Assembly (NCBI RefSeq): GCF_030052815.1
Contig: NC_079502.1
Coordinates: forward strand, 8,892,516-8,956,515
DNA length: 64,000 nt
Source: Hevea brasiliensis
Lineage: Eukaryota; Streptophyta; Magnoliopsida; Malpighiales; Euphorbiaceae
Reading direction: 5' to 3'
The notes under the pieces were generated by a model, which saw nothing but the letters and a program-made list of their open reading frames with translations, had not been told where the DNA came from and did no database searches. Shown here one piece after another: positions 36,041-48,129 of this stretch; position 1 is the first letter of the stretch, and each line of letters starts with the position of its first letter. Position numbers and translations under genes: made by a program.

Positions 36041-36794
36041 GTTGTACACTAAGAAAGCATGTAAACTACAAAGAAATAATGCAAACACACAAAATACTAA
36101 TATTTATGTAGTTTACCCTCTTCACATAGATCTACATCCATGGGCATGCCATCTTCTACTATCTTTAAACAAATCAATCAATTGCAAGCTTTAAGCTATG
36201 CAATCTATTAACCTAATTACACCAAAGAAAACTCTCATTACATCTCATAGGAAATACATTAGTTAGTCCCTCAGTCTCCTCTAGATATAACCTAATATAT
36301 TTACTACTTTAACTACTACACCACAAATGGTGTCTTTAACTACATGGGGAGCCCTTTCATCAATGGACAAGAATGAATTCCTTTTGAATTCTACATCCTT
36401 TATTCACCTTAGGATGAAGCCCCTTTCTCTCTATGGGACTATAATGGGCAAAAGCTCCTCATCAATGGGCATAGCCAAATCTCAGTAATTAGTAAAGCCC
36501 CCCTCTATAATAGTCCATAACCCCACTCCATGAGCTAAAAACCAATTTCTTTAATGGATGAAGCCACTCTTCATGAGCTAAGCTAAATAATTTTTCCATA
36601 ATACTCTTATTTATAGTTTTAATCCCCTCAATTCTATTCTAATTAGGAGTCTTACTTAATTTAGGAATACCACTAAAATAAGACTTCTACTCTTTATAGG
36701 AAATATACTTTTAACCTATTGAGGAATATTTCTCCCACTTAAATTAGGAAAATATCTTTCAAATCAACTAGGATTTTGGGTTATAAATCTAATA
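36041..36794 (-). repeat. TRIM-like element 3' LTR
   Basis: Plus strand begins TGTTGTACACTAAGAAAGC. Similar along its length to 37126-37881 with scattered substitutions and small indels. On the minus strand it is the downstream LTR. Confidence 0.82.
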
Positions 36795-37113
36795 ATCTCT
36801 ACCTTGACATAAAATTCATCAACCATTGCATACTTCAAATTCTTAGGTGTCTTCAATCATTAAATCTCTATGCTTGAGCATGAACCCTTCAAATCATCAA
36901 TCTTTTCAATCTTCAGTTTAGGTGTAAGTTACGTTTTTCTTAAAAAAAAAAAAAAATTCTTCACATCATCAATTATCTTGATTTTGCATCAAGAGCTCCA
37001 CCTTAATTTTAACTTTCCACTACCGTAAGCTTGAATCTTTTATGTTATGTGTATGACTTCTACATGTTGCAGGAGCTCTACCTTCAACCAAACTCACTAA
37101 GAACATCCCATTA

Positions 37114-37125
37114 TCTGATACCAAT
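37114..37125 (-). other. TRIM-like element primer-binding site
   Basis: Plus strand TCTGATACCAAT, directly beside the LTR boundary at 37126, gives TTGGTATCAGA on the minus strand one base after the LTR end. Confidence 0.75.
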
Positions 37126-37881
37126 TGTTGTGCATCACGAAAGCATATAAACTATAAAGAAATAAAGCAAACACACAAAATATCAATATTTATGCGGTTT
37201 ACCCTCTTCATATAGGGCTATATCCATAAGTATGCCATCTTCTACTATCTTCAAATAAATCATTCAATTATAAGCTCTAAGTTACACTACCCATTAATCA
37301 AATTATACCAAAGAAAACTCTCACTACATCTCATAATAAATACATTAGTTAGTCCTCTCAGTCTCCTATATACATAACCTAATATATTTAGTACTTTAAC
37401 TACTACACCATAAAGGGTGTCTTCAACTACATGGAGAGCCCTTTCACCAATAGATAAGAATTTATTTCTCTTGAATTCTATGTCCTTTCTCCACTTTAGG
37501 CTGAAGCATATTTTCCTCCATGGGATTGCAATGGGCAAGTTCCTCTCATCAATGGGAATAGCCAAATCCTCATCATTTGGCAAAGCCCCCTTTTATAATG
37601 AGCGGCAATCTCACTCTATGAGCTAAAAGCCACTTTCTTCAATGGGCAAAGTCACTCTTTATGGGCTAAGCTAAATAATCATTCCACAATACTTCTATTT
37701 ATAGAGTTAATCCCCTCAATCCTAATCTAATTAGGAGCCCAATCAATTTAGGAAAAACACTAAAATAAGAGTTCTACCCTATATAGGAAATATACCTCCA
37801 TCCTATTGAGGAATATTTATTCCACTCAAATTAGGAAAAGGTCTTCCAAATCAACTAGAATTTTGGGTTATAAATCTAGCA
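37126..37881 (-). repeat. TRIM-like element 5' LTR
   Basis: Plus strand TGTTGTGCATCACGAAAGC to CTAGCA. Open frames over it (37287-37583 minus, 37417-37626 plus) are not shared with the other LTR and have no domains. Confidence 0.82.
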
Positions 37882-37886
37882 GTTTT

Positions 37887-38810
37887 GCTACTGCAATAGC
37901 TAAAAATAATTTGACTAATATTGTTTTAGCAACAAGAGAGAAACTTGCAATATAATCTAGGCCAAACAATTAGTTATAACCCTTAGCCAATAACCTAGCT
38001 TTATACCTTTCTATTGTTCCATTTGGATTTCATTTCACCCTATATGCCCATTTTGAATTTGTTGCTTTCTTCCTTACAGGTAAACAAGCTAGAATCCATG
38101 TGCCATTGGCTTCCACTGCTATAAGTTCTTTATTTATGGCATCTCTCTTAGCGTGATAATAAAAAATTGGTTCATGAATAACTAATGCATTAGCCACAAA
38201 TGACATGTATTGGGGACTAAAAATGGGACTTTGTAAGGTAAAAGAAGGGATAGAGATACCTGATGTATTTGTTGAACCTGATTAACTTATGAAAGTACTT
38301 GCAGGAAAGTGATTTGAAGGGTCTTCAAATTAGATAGTTGCCATAAAATCTATTAGCCATCCTAGTTTAGAGGTAGGTTAGGTGCTTCTCCTAGGCTGAG
38401 ATGGATTGGTTTCAAGTTGAAAAGATTCACTTTGTGGTTGAGATATAGGTAAATAAATTCTGACTGAAATGGACTAAAAAGGATTATTGAACTAGTGCAA
38501 AAGAATTTATAGTATGAGATGTTGTATGTGGTGAAGGATAGAGAGATGAAAAAGGTGAGTGAAGTTTATGATGTGATAAATCAGGAGCAGGAAGTGGCAA
38601 AAAAGAATTTGAAGTATCTGCAACAGGTTGTTACTAATATGAAAATATGTGTTCTTTGAATATGACATCTCTGGATATGCATATGATTTGGGTATATAAT
38701 TGTAAAATTTTAAAGCTTTATAACTAATAGGGCATCCTAAAAAACACATTTGTGCCTTTGAATAAAACTTTTTCTTATATGGTGATATATTTAGGTAATA
38801 TGTCAAATGC
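37887..38810 (-). pseudogene. Degenerate copia integrase end and RT N-terminus
   Basis: Minus-strand traces from 38810 down read CFLGCPISYKALKFYN (the region after the integrase core), then ANGTWILACLP, SKWAYRVK and RYKARLLAKGYN of the RT N-terminus, ending LAIAVAK at 37890. Stops and frameshifts are frequent. With 35711-36035 it forms one pol gene oriented to the left; gag and protease are not recognised to the right. Confidence 0.75.
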
Positions 38811-38869
38811 AAAGTTGCTCCTGTATCAATTATCCATTACCTTTTTTTTCTTTCTTATCATAACTGAAA

Positions 38870-40030
38870 AAACAATAATAAGGACACCTAGAAACTTAAA
38901 TAAGGGGAACATGTCCCTCGATTCTAAGAGATATGAGCCTCTACATGATGAGGACAATGGCATGCAACTGTGTAGCCTCTCCTCTTTATTTTAAGGAACA
39001 ATGGAAATAAGCTTACATAATAGTGGAGCATGTATAGAGAACCCAAAAGGCTCTCCTAATCAATCATTTGCAACTAGTGATTTTGAATTTGGTCAAGTGC
39101 ATAACCAACCTTCTCTAGAATTACCACTACCTATTGACCTCAATGAGCTAGAATTATTGACCCATAACAGCTGCATAATCACATTATACTGCTTTGTACC
39201 ATGCTAACTAATTGTGCCATTATGGGGTTGCTATACTACCCATCCTTGACTCACCCCAATCTAATAATAGTCCTAACAATGATATATATTTATCTTCGAT
39301 AAAAGTTTTGAAGCAATGAACAAGATTGAGGCCCATAGTAGATTTGTGGGGCCTCTATCCTAAAGGATCCAAAGGAAAGTGTAAGTCTAGGAAATAAATT
39401 TTTAGCTTAGCCTTGTGTTGCTACAGATAGTGAAATAGCACATATGAACAAATGGAATCATGATTGAGAAGTAACATCCTCATTACCCTCACCAAGAAAG
39501 GAAGCTGCTTTAACGTTGCAACGTAGTAGGGACCTTGGGTTGGTTTTTGATGGTGATGGATGATCATCATTGATCATATTGCAAAATAGATAGCTGATGA
39601 TATTCACCTATTTGATAACCTCGGCTAAGTAACCCCTCTATATTGCTCTGTTTTACTTTAAATGTTTATTTTCTATTTATAGGTTTTCTTTTCTTTTAGT
39701 GCTTTGAGTTGAGGAACTTTCTTGGAACTTCAAGGCCATTGTAAGGACTTTCTTAGATACTAAATGCACCTCTATTTAGTGTCAATCAAATAGAGTTTAT
39801 TTCCAAATGAACTATGCAATTCAATGTCATGTGTAGGTGCTTGACACATTGCTTGTTGAGTTGCAATTGTGTCTTGTTTTGTGGTTTTTCATTGATGGCA
39901 AAGTGGATTTATCTACCTCTAAGGTCTTTTCATTTGCTTTTGGTCATTATGGTGTGTTGATGGATTTTAGTTAGGAGGATCAATTTTCAAATGGCATCAA
40001 TTAAGTGTTCAGAGTCTTTGCTATAACTTC
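38870..40030 (+). pseudogene. LINE fragment: ORF1 C-terminus and start of ORF2
   Basis: Near 39330 the plus strand reads IVDLWGLYPKGSKGK, closely matching VVGIWGLYPKLGS in the minus-strand LINE at 44750. Further similarity continues to ~39640 with several stops. From ~39715 weak traces of an endonuclease start (WN-x-RGL-type motif, later FGHYGVLMDF) suggest the beginning of ORF2. No poly(A) end or target duplication is visible. Confidence 0.55.
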
Positions 40031-40689
40031 ATCATTTTGATCTCAAATCCTTTATTTATTTATTTATCTTTATACTCACCCTTTAATATGTTCCCTCTAT
40101 TATTTATTTATTTAGTAATTAAGTTTATACTCACTACTCTATTTTAACATTTTAGGTTCTTCTAGTGTTCTCAATTTTAGCAAACCTTTATCTTCACTAG
40201 CTTTTGAATCTAGTGGAGGTCAGGCCACCACACTCTTTTAGAAATTTACTTTTTTTTTTTTTTGTTTTTTTTTTGACTTATGGTATGCATATAGTTATAA
40301 AGTTTATGATTTCTAGAAATTTATAGCTATATTCCTTGATCCTCATAGACATAAAACCTATAAATATACTTTTGGATGTTTTTAGTTGGCCAATTGTCAC
40401 TTTCAATTGATTATGATATGGATGTTAGATAGCTAGATGTCCATGTCCTTATTTCAACAACTCTTTATATTTTATTAACAATATTTTAACTCCATCGATT
40501 TTTTGAGCCGCATCCATCTCCATATGTAAGGGACAAGAACAAGTGTTACCAATAAAGTTTAGAGAAGTTGAATTGCAAAACGAATTGCATTGGTACGATC
40601 GAGATGCCAAATCACCTTAAGAGGAATAAACTTGGTTTTTCTTTTGTTGAGGACTATTTACGTGCACTATCCAAGCATTACAATTGGTA
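40031..40689. other. Intergenic DNA, nothing recognised
   Basis: AT-rich with a T-rich tract at 40248-40274. No open frame with domain features and no clear element ends. Confidence 0.5.
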
Positions 40690-41760
40690 TTTTTTTTTTA
40701 TAAGCAAAAGAAATTTATTAGAAAAAAAAAACTAGTAAAAGGCTGGCAGGGCGGTAACAAGGACAAACTTAACAACCAAAGGTTACAATAGAAAGTATCA
40801 CAATAAAACATGGCAATGTAATTCAAAATAAAGCTAACCACCAAAAGTGATTCCTAGAGCACTAGAAGTACTAAACACAAGTTTGCCTGCAATGATTCTA
40901 AAATATTCCTCTTCATGCTGAGAATAAGATATAAAAAGCTGATGAAGGCTTCATAAAGAGTAGATCAAATTGATTATAAAGAGATTAAACATGAAAAAGA
41001 CAACTAGCAATATTGCCATTCCCAGTTTCTTAAATAACCTATAACCAAGACTAGTATGAGACTTGGATAGTCAAAGATATTCTCTCTTCTTACCAATGAT
41101 AGCTTTGACCATAATGATTGATTATCTTTAGCAAGATAACTTGCTTCACCTTTTCTTCCATCCCTATGGTAGCTCTAGGATGAAAAAAATTATAGCTTCC
41201 CCTTTTGATTAGATAAAATTGGAATAAGCCAATATCAGAGCACCCATTAACCACTGAATCCTATGAGCATTAGAGTCACAATCATCTAGTGGCAAAGCTA
41301 TGTCCTAAGGAACCTTTAACCCATGCATAACTAACCAGATTAAAGGACCAAACTTCAATTTCAATTGAAATTCTTGCAACTACATCAATGCTTCGAACTT
41401 GTGGTTGAAAATACAAGGGATCCAAAAAAGCTAATCGTCTCATAAGCAAGCAAATCTTTGGAAAGACCAAAAAAGCATACGCCCCAAAAGAAAAAGATGC
41501 TCACAAGCCTGATACAGAGACAAAACAACAAACACTTGGAGTGCCAAGACCTAAGCTATAAACAAAAACATCGAAAATCCATAATCCAATAAAAACGGCA
41601 AAATAACATCAACAAGCCCAATACATAAATTAGACCACTAAAAAATATAAGCCAAGAAAATGATCGAGCACAATCCTACACCAAAACAAATAGAGAGCCA
41701 AAGGAATTAACAAATTGCTTAGCTCAAATTGTTGAGACATTGGATGTCTTCAGAGATTTG
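40690..41760 (-). mobile_element. LINE 3' portion with poly(A) end
   Basis: On the minus strand this continues the LINE ORF1 frame for a short distance beyond the hAT-like insertion (SEDIQCLNNLS) and then becomes non-coding. It ends with AATAAATTTCTTTTGCTTAT followed by an A-run at 40690-40700, a typical plant L1 tail. No endonuclease or RT sequence is found, so ORF2 is absent. Confidence 0.65.
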
Positions 41761-43205
41761 TAGGCGTGTAAACGAACCAAGTTGTTCATGAGCTACTCGA
41801 GACTCGGTTCGATAAAAGCTCGGTTCGGTTCAGTTCGGTTCGTTTTTTAAACGAGCCGAGCTCGAGTTCGAATTTTAAGTGCGTTTAATAAATGAGCAGA
41901 GCTTAAGCTCAGCAATATTTGGTTCAAGCTCGGCTCATTTACAAGCTCACAAGTTAGCTCGTTGAATGTACTAGCTAGTCAGCTCGTTGAACAGGTTCAT
42001 TGAATAGGCTCGTAATGAGCTCTTGAGCTGGCTTGTTTACAAAAACATTTATAATAATAATGTAAATATATTTATTTTATTTATAATTATTCTGCAAATA
42101 ATATATTATTTAAGGTTATAATATAATCAATATGTAAAATATAGTTATTTGTATTTTAATTTTTTTAATGAAAATTAAGTTAATTTATGTATAAAAATAA
42201 AATTAATATGTTAAATATGTGCTCTCAATATAAAATAATATATTATTAAATATTATATTATTATATACAATTATGAAATAATCAAAATAAAAAGTGTATT
42301 TATAAATATAATTTTTTAATATAAATTTAATTTTTTTTATGAAACTTCAAGTTAATTTTATACAAGAATAAATTTAGAAAATTAGGCTATATAGCTTGGT
42401 GGTAGTTATATGACTTAAAAATAGGATAAATTTTAATAACTGTCCCTAAACTTATATAGTTGTAACAGTACAGTCCTTCAACTTTAAAATGTAACATAAA
42501 ACCCCCTAAACTTTCAAATTTTGCACAGTAAAATCCCTCTAACTTTCAATTACTGATTTTTCAGTTAGAAACTAACGTGTACAGCTCTCACATGGCGCTT
42601 AGTCAACATTTCTCTCTCCTCTCTTATGCAAAGTGTAAACTTATTCTCTCTACACGTAAAAATTTATTTTGTCTACAGAGAGAAAAAGGATTCAATTTAC
42701 ACATGACTTAAGAGAGAAAAAAGAAATACTGACTAAGCTCCATGCTGAAACTACCCAAGTCAGCGTCTAACTAAAAAAACCAGTAATTGGAGGTTAGAGG
42801 GATTTTACTGTGCAAAATTTGAAAGTTGATAGGGTTTTATGTTACATTTTTTAGTTAAGAAACTGTAATGTTACAACTACATAAGTTTAGAAACAATTAT
42901 CAAAATTTATCCCTTAAAAATATGAACCCATCTCTCTCTCACTCTTTTCTTCTTTCTCTCTAAATTTTGAAATTTTAAAAGACTAAACTTCAAGTTTGAC
43001 ACTAATTATCTGATCATTATTATTACTCGCTATCTCTTTCTCTATAATCTCCCTCCTATTTCTTTCTATTAACACTAACTAATCTATCTATCTATTATTA
43101 TTACTCTATACTATCCCTCACTCAGTCTCTGTCTCTATAAATACTTTTTCTTAATTTCATCCAACCAACTTAGCATGAAAACATTAATCAATACTCTCTC
43201 TCTCT

Positions 43206-43259
<54 letters not shown>

Positions 43260-43584
43260 GTGCATTAGCGTATTATATAATATACATTCCAAATTTCAAT
43301 TATATAGTCCTTAAAAACTAATTAAACTATACTGAAATAAATTATACAAGGTGTTAAGTGTGTATTGACTATAAATACTACAAGTAATATTTAAAAAATA
43401 AACATGTAGTATGCACACACATACACATATACACTTCTTTTGTATTATTGTAATATAATTATAAAGTTTAAATCAAATAAAAGGATTTAATCATAGAGTG
43501 ATATATCATCATTGCTTGGGGTGTTATACATATAATTAAAGGTTCTAATTAGCATTTGAGTCGATAAGAGTTAATATTTAAAGT

Positions 43585-43639
<55 letters not shown>

Positions 43640-44517
43640 TTGAAACCTTAAAGGCATTTTAAATAATTTACATTTTACATAGTAAATATTATATTAAATT
43701 TTATTAAAAAAGAATAAAAGTAGAACTCAAGAATTTATTGACATGTACTTCAACAAAGAAACTAAAAGAATATAAAAAGGAAGGAAACTAAGAAAATATA
43801 AAATAGATAAAGAAAAATAAATAAAAATGATGGAAATAAAAAAAATGCAAAATAAAAAAAGGCAAAAAATAAAAATAAAAATAACAAAGGTGGGATTTGA
43901 CCCCTAGGAAGGGATATGGTTACTTCATCCTTTGCCATTGGACCATAGCTAATATTCAATAAAAGCTAATCGTGCTTAAGATTTATATAATCATTTCAAA
44001 TACTAAAGTAAAAATCTCTTGTCCCACATCAGAAGTTTTAGTGAAGTAGAAGGGATTGGTTTCATTATAGAAGGAGAACCCCTCTCTGAGTTTTAATATG
44101 GTTTAAATTTTAAAATTAGTTTAATAAGACTTTAATTAAATTAAAATTTGAAGTCTTTATAGTGACTTTTTTAATAATTATATATATTTTTTATTTAAAA
44201 ATAATTTTGTTTATAATAATAAATGAGTCGAGCTGGAATTTGACTTGTTTATTATTTAAACGAGCCGAGCTCAACCTTGGCTTGTTTATTATTTAAATGA
44301 GGCAAGTTTGAGCTTGGCTCATTTATTATTTAAGCGAGCCAAGAGTGAGCTGAACTCAAATTGAGCTCGATTTTAATAAAATTTAAACGAGTTAAGTTCA
44401 AGCATTAATATTAAAGTTCGAATTGAGCACTAGCCGAGCTCGAGATTAAAACATATTCTTGCGAGTCTAGCCTAAACAAGCCAAAACTTGGCTCGGCTTG
44501 ATTTGATTACACCCCTA
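41761..44517. mobile_element. hAT-like non-autonomous element (2757 bp)
   Basis: Ends are TAGGCGTGTAAACGAACCAAG on the left and, reverse complemented, TAGGGGTGTAATCAAATCAAG on the right. They are flanked by 8-bp near-duplicates GAGATTTG (41753-41760) and GAAATTTG (44518-44525). Subterminal regions are rich in GAGCCGAGCTC-type words on both sides. No transposase is visible. The interior holds a Mutator-like MITE (42424-42913), a (TA)n tract at 43208-43254 and a (TAA)n tract at 43585-43640. It interrupts the LINE ORF1. Confidence 0.75.
42424..42913. mobile_element. Mutator-like foldback MITE (490 bp)
   Basis: GGATAAATTTTAATAACTGT on the left is mirrored by the right end. The arms of more than 200 bp remain alignable inward, including AAATTTTGCACAGTAAAATC in both. 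A perfect 9-bp target duplication TTAAAAATA flanks it (42415-42423, 42914-42922), the length made by Mutator-type transposases. There is no coding region. Confidence 0.88.
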
Positions 44518-46417
44518 GAAATTTGCTTAGCCAAATGCTCATTGATGACCTCATCTTCGGCATCAAAGATCAGACTGAGATCCTTCCCGAGTTGTGAAGT
44601 GGGAACCGCTTCCTTATGGGGCAACGAAATTGGGGAGGGAAGCTTAGAATGGTGCAAGCAATTTATTCTGAATATATCACTATCTGTGGTAGAACATGGT
44701 TTAACTAGGGCCTTAGCTTTGGACTTAGTGTTATTTCTTGAGCCTAGTTTTGGGTACAATCCCCAGATGCCCACTACTGGTCTGGACTTTTTGCGGTTCT
44801 TCATCACTCTACTAATCTTCAATTGGGCAATAAGGATATCAATATCAAGACTGTCGATGGAATAGGAAGAGTCACAAGGAGGCTCAATGGAGTGCCTGGA
44901 AGGTGTATGGTTTGAAGAAGGCTCTAGCTTGGGCTCCTCATGATGATCACAAGGGCGAATATATTCAAACTCGGCCAAATTAATAGGACTAAGGAGATAT
45001 TGGAGAGGTTGGCTAAAGGAAAATACATGGCTCAAAGGGGACTTCCTTGTCTGGCATGGTTCTTAAGCTTGCGAAGCCTCTCCATCGTTAAACCCATCAT
45101 TTGAAGAGAGGCGGCTAACCAGCACAAGCTGTCTGCCAAAACCTCTTCATGCAGAGTTGGATTTGTCCAAAGTGAGAGACGTGTCCCTTACATCTATAAT
45201 GCCACGTATAGTATTGTTGTTTGTCACCTGGTCAGACCTCGAAGCACTCCAATTGGGAGATAAAGAAACAGCATCCTCCTTGCTTAGGCTCACCGTATTC
45301 CATGGATGCCGAATTGATGGTGTTGAAGCCTTAATGTGGTCATTGCAAGGTTCTTCAATAGCTATAACCTTAAAACGAACTTGATCAATATCTACGTCAA
45401 TGATTTTGCTAACTAGAGTAGTGGAGCCAATGATAATAAGTAATTTCGCACAATTCAATTGCTTTTTCATTACAGTGACATCATCAGCTGAAATAAACTC
45501 AAGGTAAATATTGCCTATCCACTGAAAGAAATGACTTGACCAGACATGGAGGGGGATGCCATAAACTCTCAACTAGATTAACCGCTTAGAAGCGGTTAGA
45601 CAAACTTCCCACGGCTTTTTGTCAGACAACCATTGATTTAATCAAGAGGGGTCTTCCATAAAGCTATCCATGATTTCTTTATTATCAAAGGTAAGAAGCG
45701 CCAAGTTGCCACCCAAATGAGAGATATTAATAGAGAAAACACCATCTGCCATAATGTAATCCTGAAGGTAGACAGTAGAATGATTATTGTTAAGGGAGGC
45801 CATCACAACATTTAAGCCAAGCTTTGTTAGCCTTTATGACCTTAGTAGGAACAATATATTGACCACTTATTAATCAAGTTATGAGCGAGGAAAGGAATGA
45901 GACAATCCTAGATGTATATCAAAACCAAAGGTGCAAGTGATGTCGTTTTTCTGTTCACTCGTAGCCATATGAACACTTTTCTTCTTAGGTTCCCAGTGAA
46001 CCTTCTTCCCTTTAGGAACATTAGAACCTTTTAAGACATTTCCTCTACCACCATGCCTCCCTCGAACGTCATTTTGTTTGTCTCTCTAACTTGTAGATGA
46101 TCATTTTCTATTGAACCTAGACTGAAAAGCTCTAATCTTGTAAGTTCCAATCTGGCATGTATTGAGGCAATGTAGAAGAGAACGAAGATGATACATAAAA
46201 GAGACTCTTACAAAACCAATCCTTCTACCTCTATGAGACAATTTATGAGGCACAAAGAGGTTTAAGATTTCTCCGTATTTGGAGAAGGCATTCCAAAGCA
46301 AATCCTTATCGCATCCAAAAGGGAAATTCTCAAAATAGATCGCAGGAAGGTTGTCTAGGAGATTTATTAGGTCGGAGATGGGTTTGGGTAAGGGAAGGAT
46401 GGTGAGAGCAGGGTCTG
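44518..46417 (-). pseudogene. LINE ORF1 (gag-like), degenerate
   Basis: Read on the minus strand: an RNA-recognition-type fold first (IYFENFPFGCDKDLLWNAF and GRRIGFVRVSF, 46417-46101), then a DUF4283-like block (YGIPLHVWSSHFFQWIGNIY, ~45572-45350), then a C-terminal segment with VVGIWGLYPKLGS and SLIFDAEDEVINEHLAKQ (45035-44518). Several frame breaks separate the blocks. Its 5' end is lost at the boundary with the Athila LTR at 46418. Confidence 0.75.
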
Positions 46418-48041
46418 TGATGCATACATTTTGCATAGTCATTTAAATTTAAATTCATAGCCATTTTACTTGATTATTAGTCACTTTTAGCTAATTTCAT
46501 TAGTTATTTAGTTAGTTTTTCATAATTGCCAATTTTGGATTAATTTGTAATTTTTACTTTATTTTGTAGGAAAAATGGTGTTTTTGAAGGACAAAAAAAG
46601 AAATTTTACTTTTGAGGAATGATTTCTGCAGCCAAAGATGTCAAAAACAAGTTTCAAAGTTGAAGTATGCATTGGCCAAATTGCGCATAACTTGCCGCAT
46701 AAGTTATGCAGTTATGCATAAGGAGAAGAAACTGTTCCAAACACCTGCCGAAATCTTTATAAGTTGCCACATAACTTATGCAGATTCATGCCTCCCTTAT
46801 GCAACCTCACAGAATTGTGCATAACCTATGCAGTCTTGCACCTTGCTCATGCAAGCCGCACAAGAGAGCTGAAATCAGCTGAAAATCAGATAAGGGACCG
46901 CATAACTTATGCACCCACTTATGCATCCCACAAAACTTCATTGATGAGTCGCGTAAGATTCCTCAAAAAATCACACCTCAAACACACCATTTTAGGGTTC
47001 CTTGTCAAAAAAAGTTATAAATAGTCCCTTATACCATTTTAGAAAAGAAGAAGGAAAAAGGAGGAAAAAGGGAAAGAAAGAGGGGAGCAGTTGAGGAGTC
47101 AAAAATGTCACCCACACCATTTCCAACCAGATTTAGAGTTTTCTTTCTTTTCTTGCATATTTCCTACCTTTCTAGTATTGGGTTTCTTATTTCTTAGCTT
47201 AGATTAAAGCTTTATTTCCATATTAACTCAGAATATCTTGTAAATATTATGGATAGTGAGTAGTTTTCTTTGATTCTGGAGTAAGGGATGTAATATTTGA
47301 GATATTTTGTGGATTTTGATTGGGTAATCCATATTTTGTGGTCTTAATGAGTTTTATTCATTTCTTGTGTGCTCAATGACATGCTTAGTGTAGGATCCCA
47401 TTAAGTGATGTTCTTAATCCATGGTTGAGGCACCGAAAGGAGAAAACCTTGTGATAGATAATCAAGAAATTGGACTTAATTAACTTAGATCTAGAAATAG
47501 ACTAAGGATTAAGAGGATTTACAGATTAATTAAGGAACTTAATGGGTCTTGATTAACTTTAACTCCACGAAAGTAGGATTAGATTGATTAAGGCACTCTT
47601 TGTCCCACTCGAAAGGGTATTCAAAGGATTTAAGAATTAATCTCCTTAAAACCCATAGATTCCACAAGATTGGATAATCAATTTAAAATCCCAAAATAGC
47701 TTGAATATGAAATTCAACTCCTAATCGCTTTTTATCATTCTTAATTTCTAATTGAATTTAATTCCTTGCCATTTTAAATCTTGCCATACTTCAATTTGCT
47801 TATTTTAATTTGATGCAAATTTAGTTTAATCATTACATTGTTGAATAGATTATTAATTTTACACACATGGACTTCACACTTCAATATCCATCAATTTATT
47901 GCTTTAATTTCAAAAAAAAAAAAAAGTTCAAATTAGTCAGAATTTTTATATAAAAAATTCAATCATTAACACGACTCCTCGTGAGAACGATATCTTTTCT
48001 ATATTACTTGTACGACCTGCACTTGTGGTTGGGCCACATCA
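46418..48041 (+). repeat. Lone Athila LTR (1624 bp)
   Basis: Full-length relative to 10938-12538, from TGATGCATACATTTTGC to GGGCCACATCA, with TATA box TTATAAATAG near 47015. It is more diverged than the LTR pair at 10938/23685, so from a different and older insertion. No internal sequence follows. The flanking five bases differ (GTCTG and CCAGT), so a simple insertion followed by LTR-LTR recombination is not supported. Confidence 0.88.
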
Positions 48042-48129
48042 CCAGTATATATTTATTTATTTATTTATTTGGTTTTTGCCTTCTGCAGCTGATTACTATT
48101 CACTCTAGTGCTTACTGTTCCTTACACCC

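Larger units (their letters stand above)
36041..37881 (-). mobile_element. Small non-coding LTR element (TRIM-like)
   Basis: 1841 bp with two direct ~755 bp repeats (36041-36794 and 37126-37881), a 331 bp interior, and target duplication GTTTT (36036-36040, 37882-37886). Read on the minus strand, the right repeat ends ACAACA and is followed by ATTGGTATCAGA, a tRNA-iMet-type PBS, while AAGGTAGAGAT precedes the left repeat as a PPT. There is no coding region, so it must have been moved by another element's enzymes. The LTRs are longer than in classical TRIMs. It splits a copia RT gene. Confidence 0.85.

Noticed and set aside
44488..44865. Plus-strand frame opposite the LINE ORF1
   Set aside because: Antisense shadow of a recognised minus-strand coding trace.
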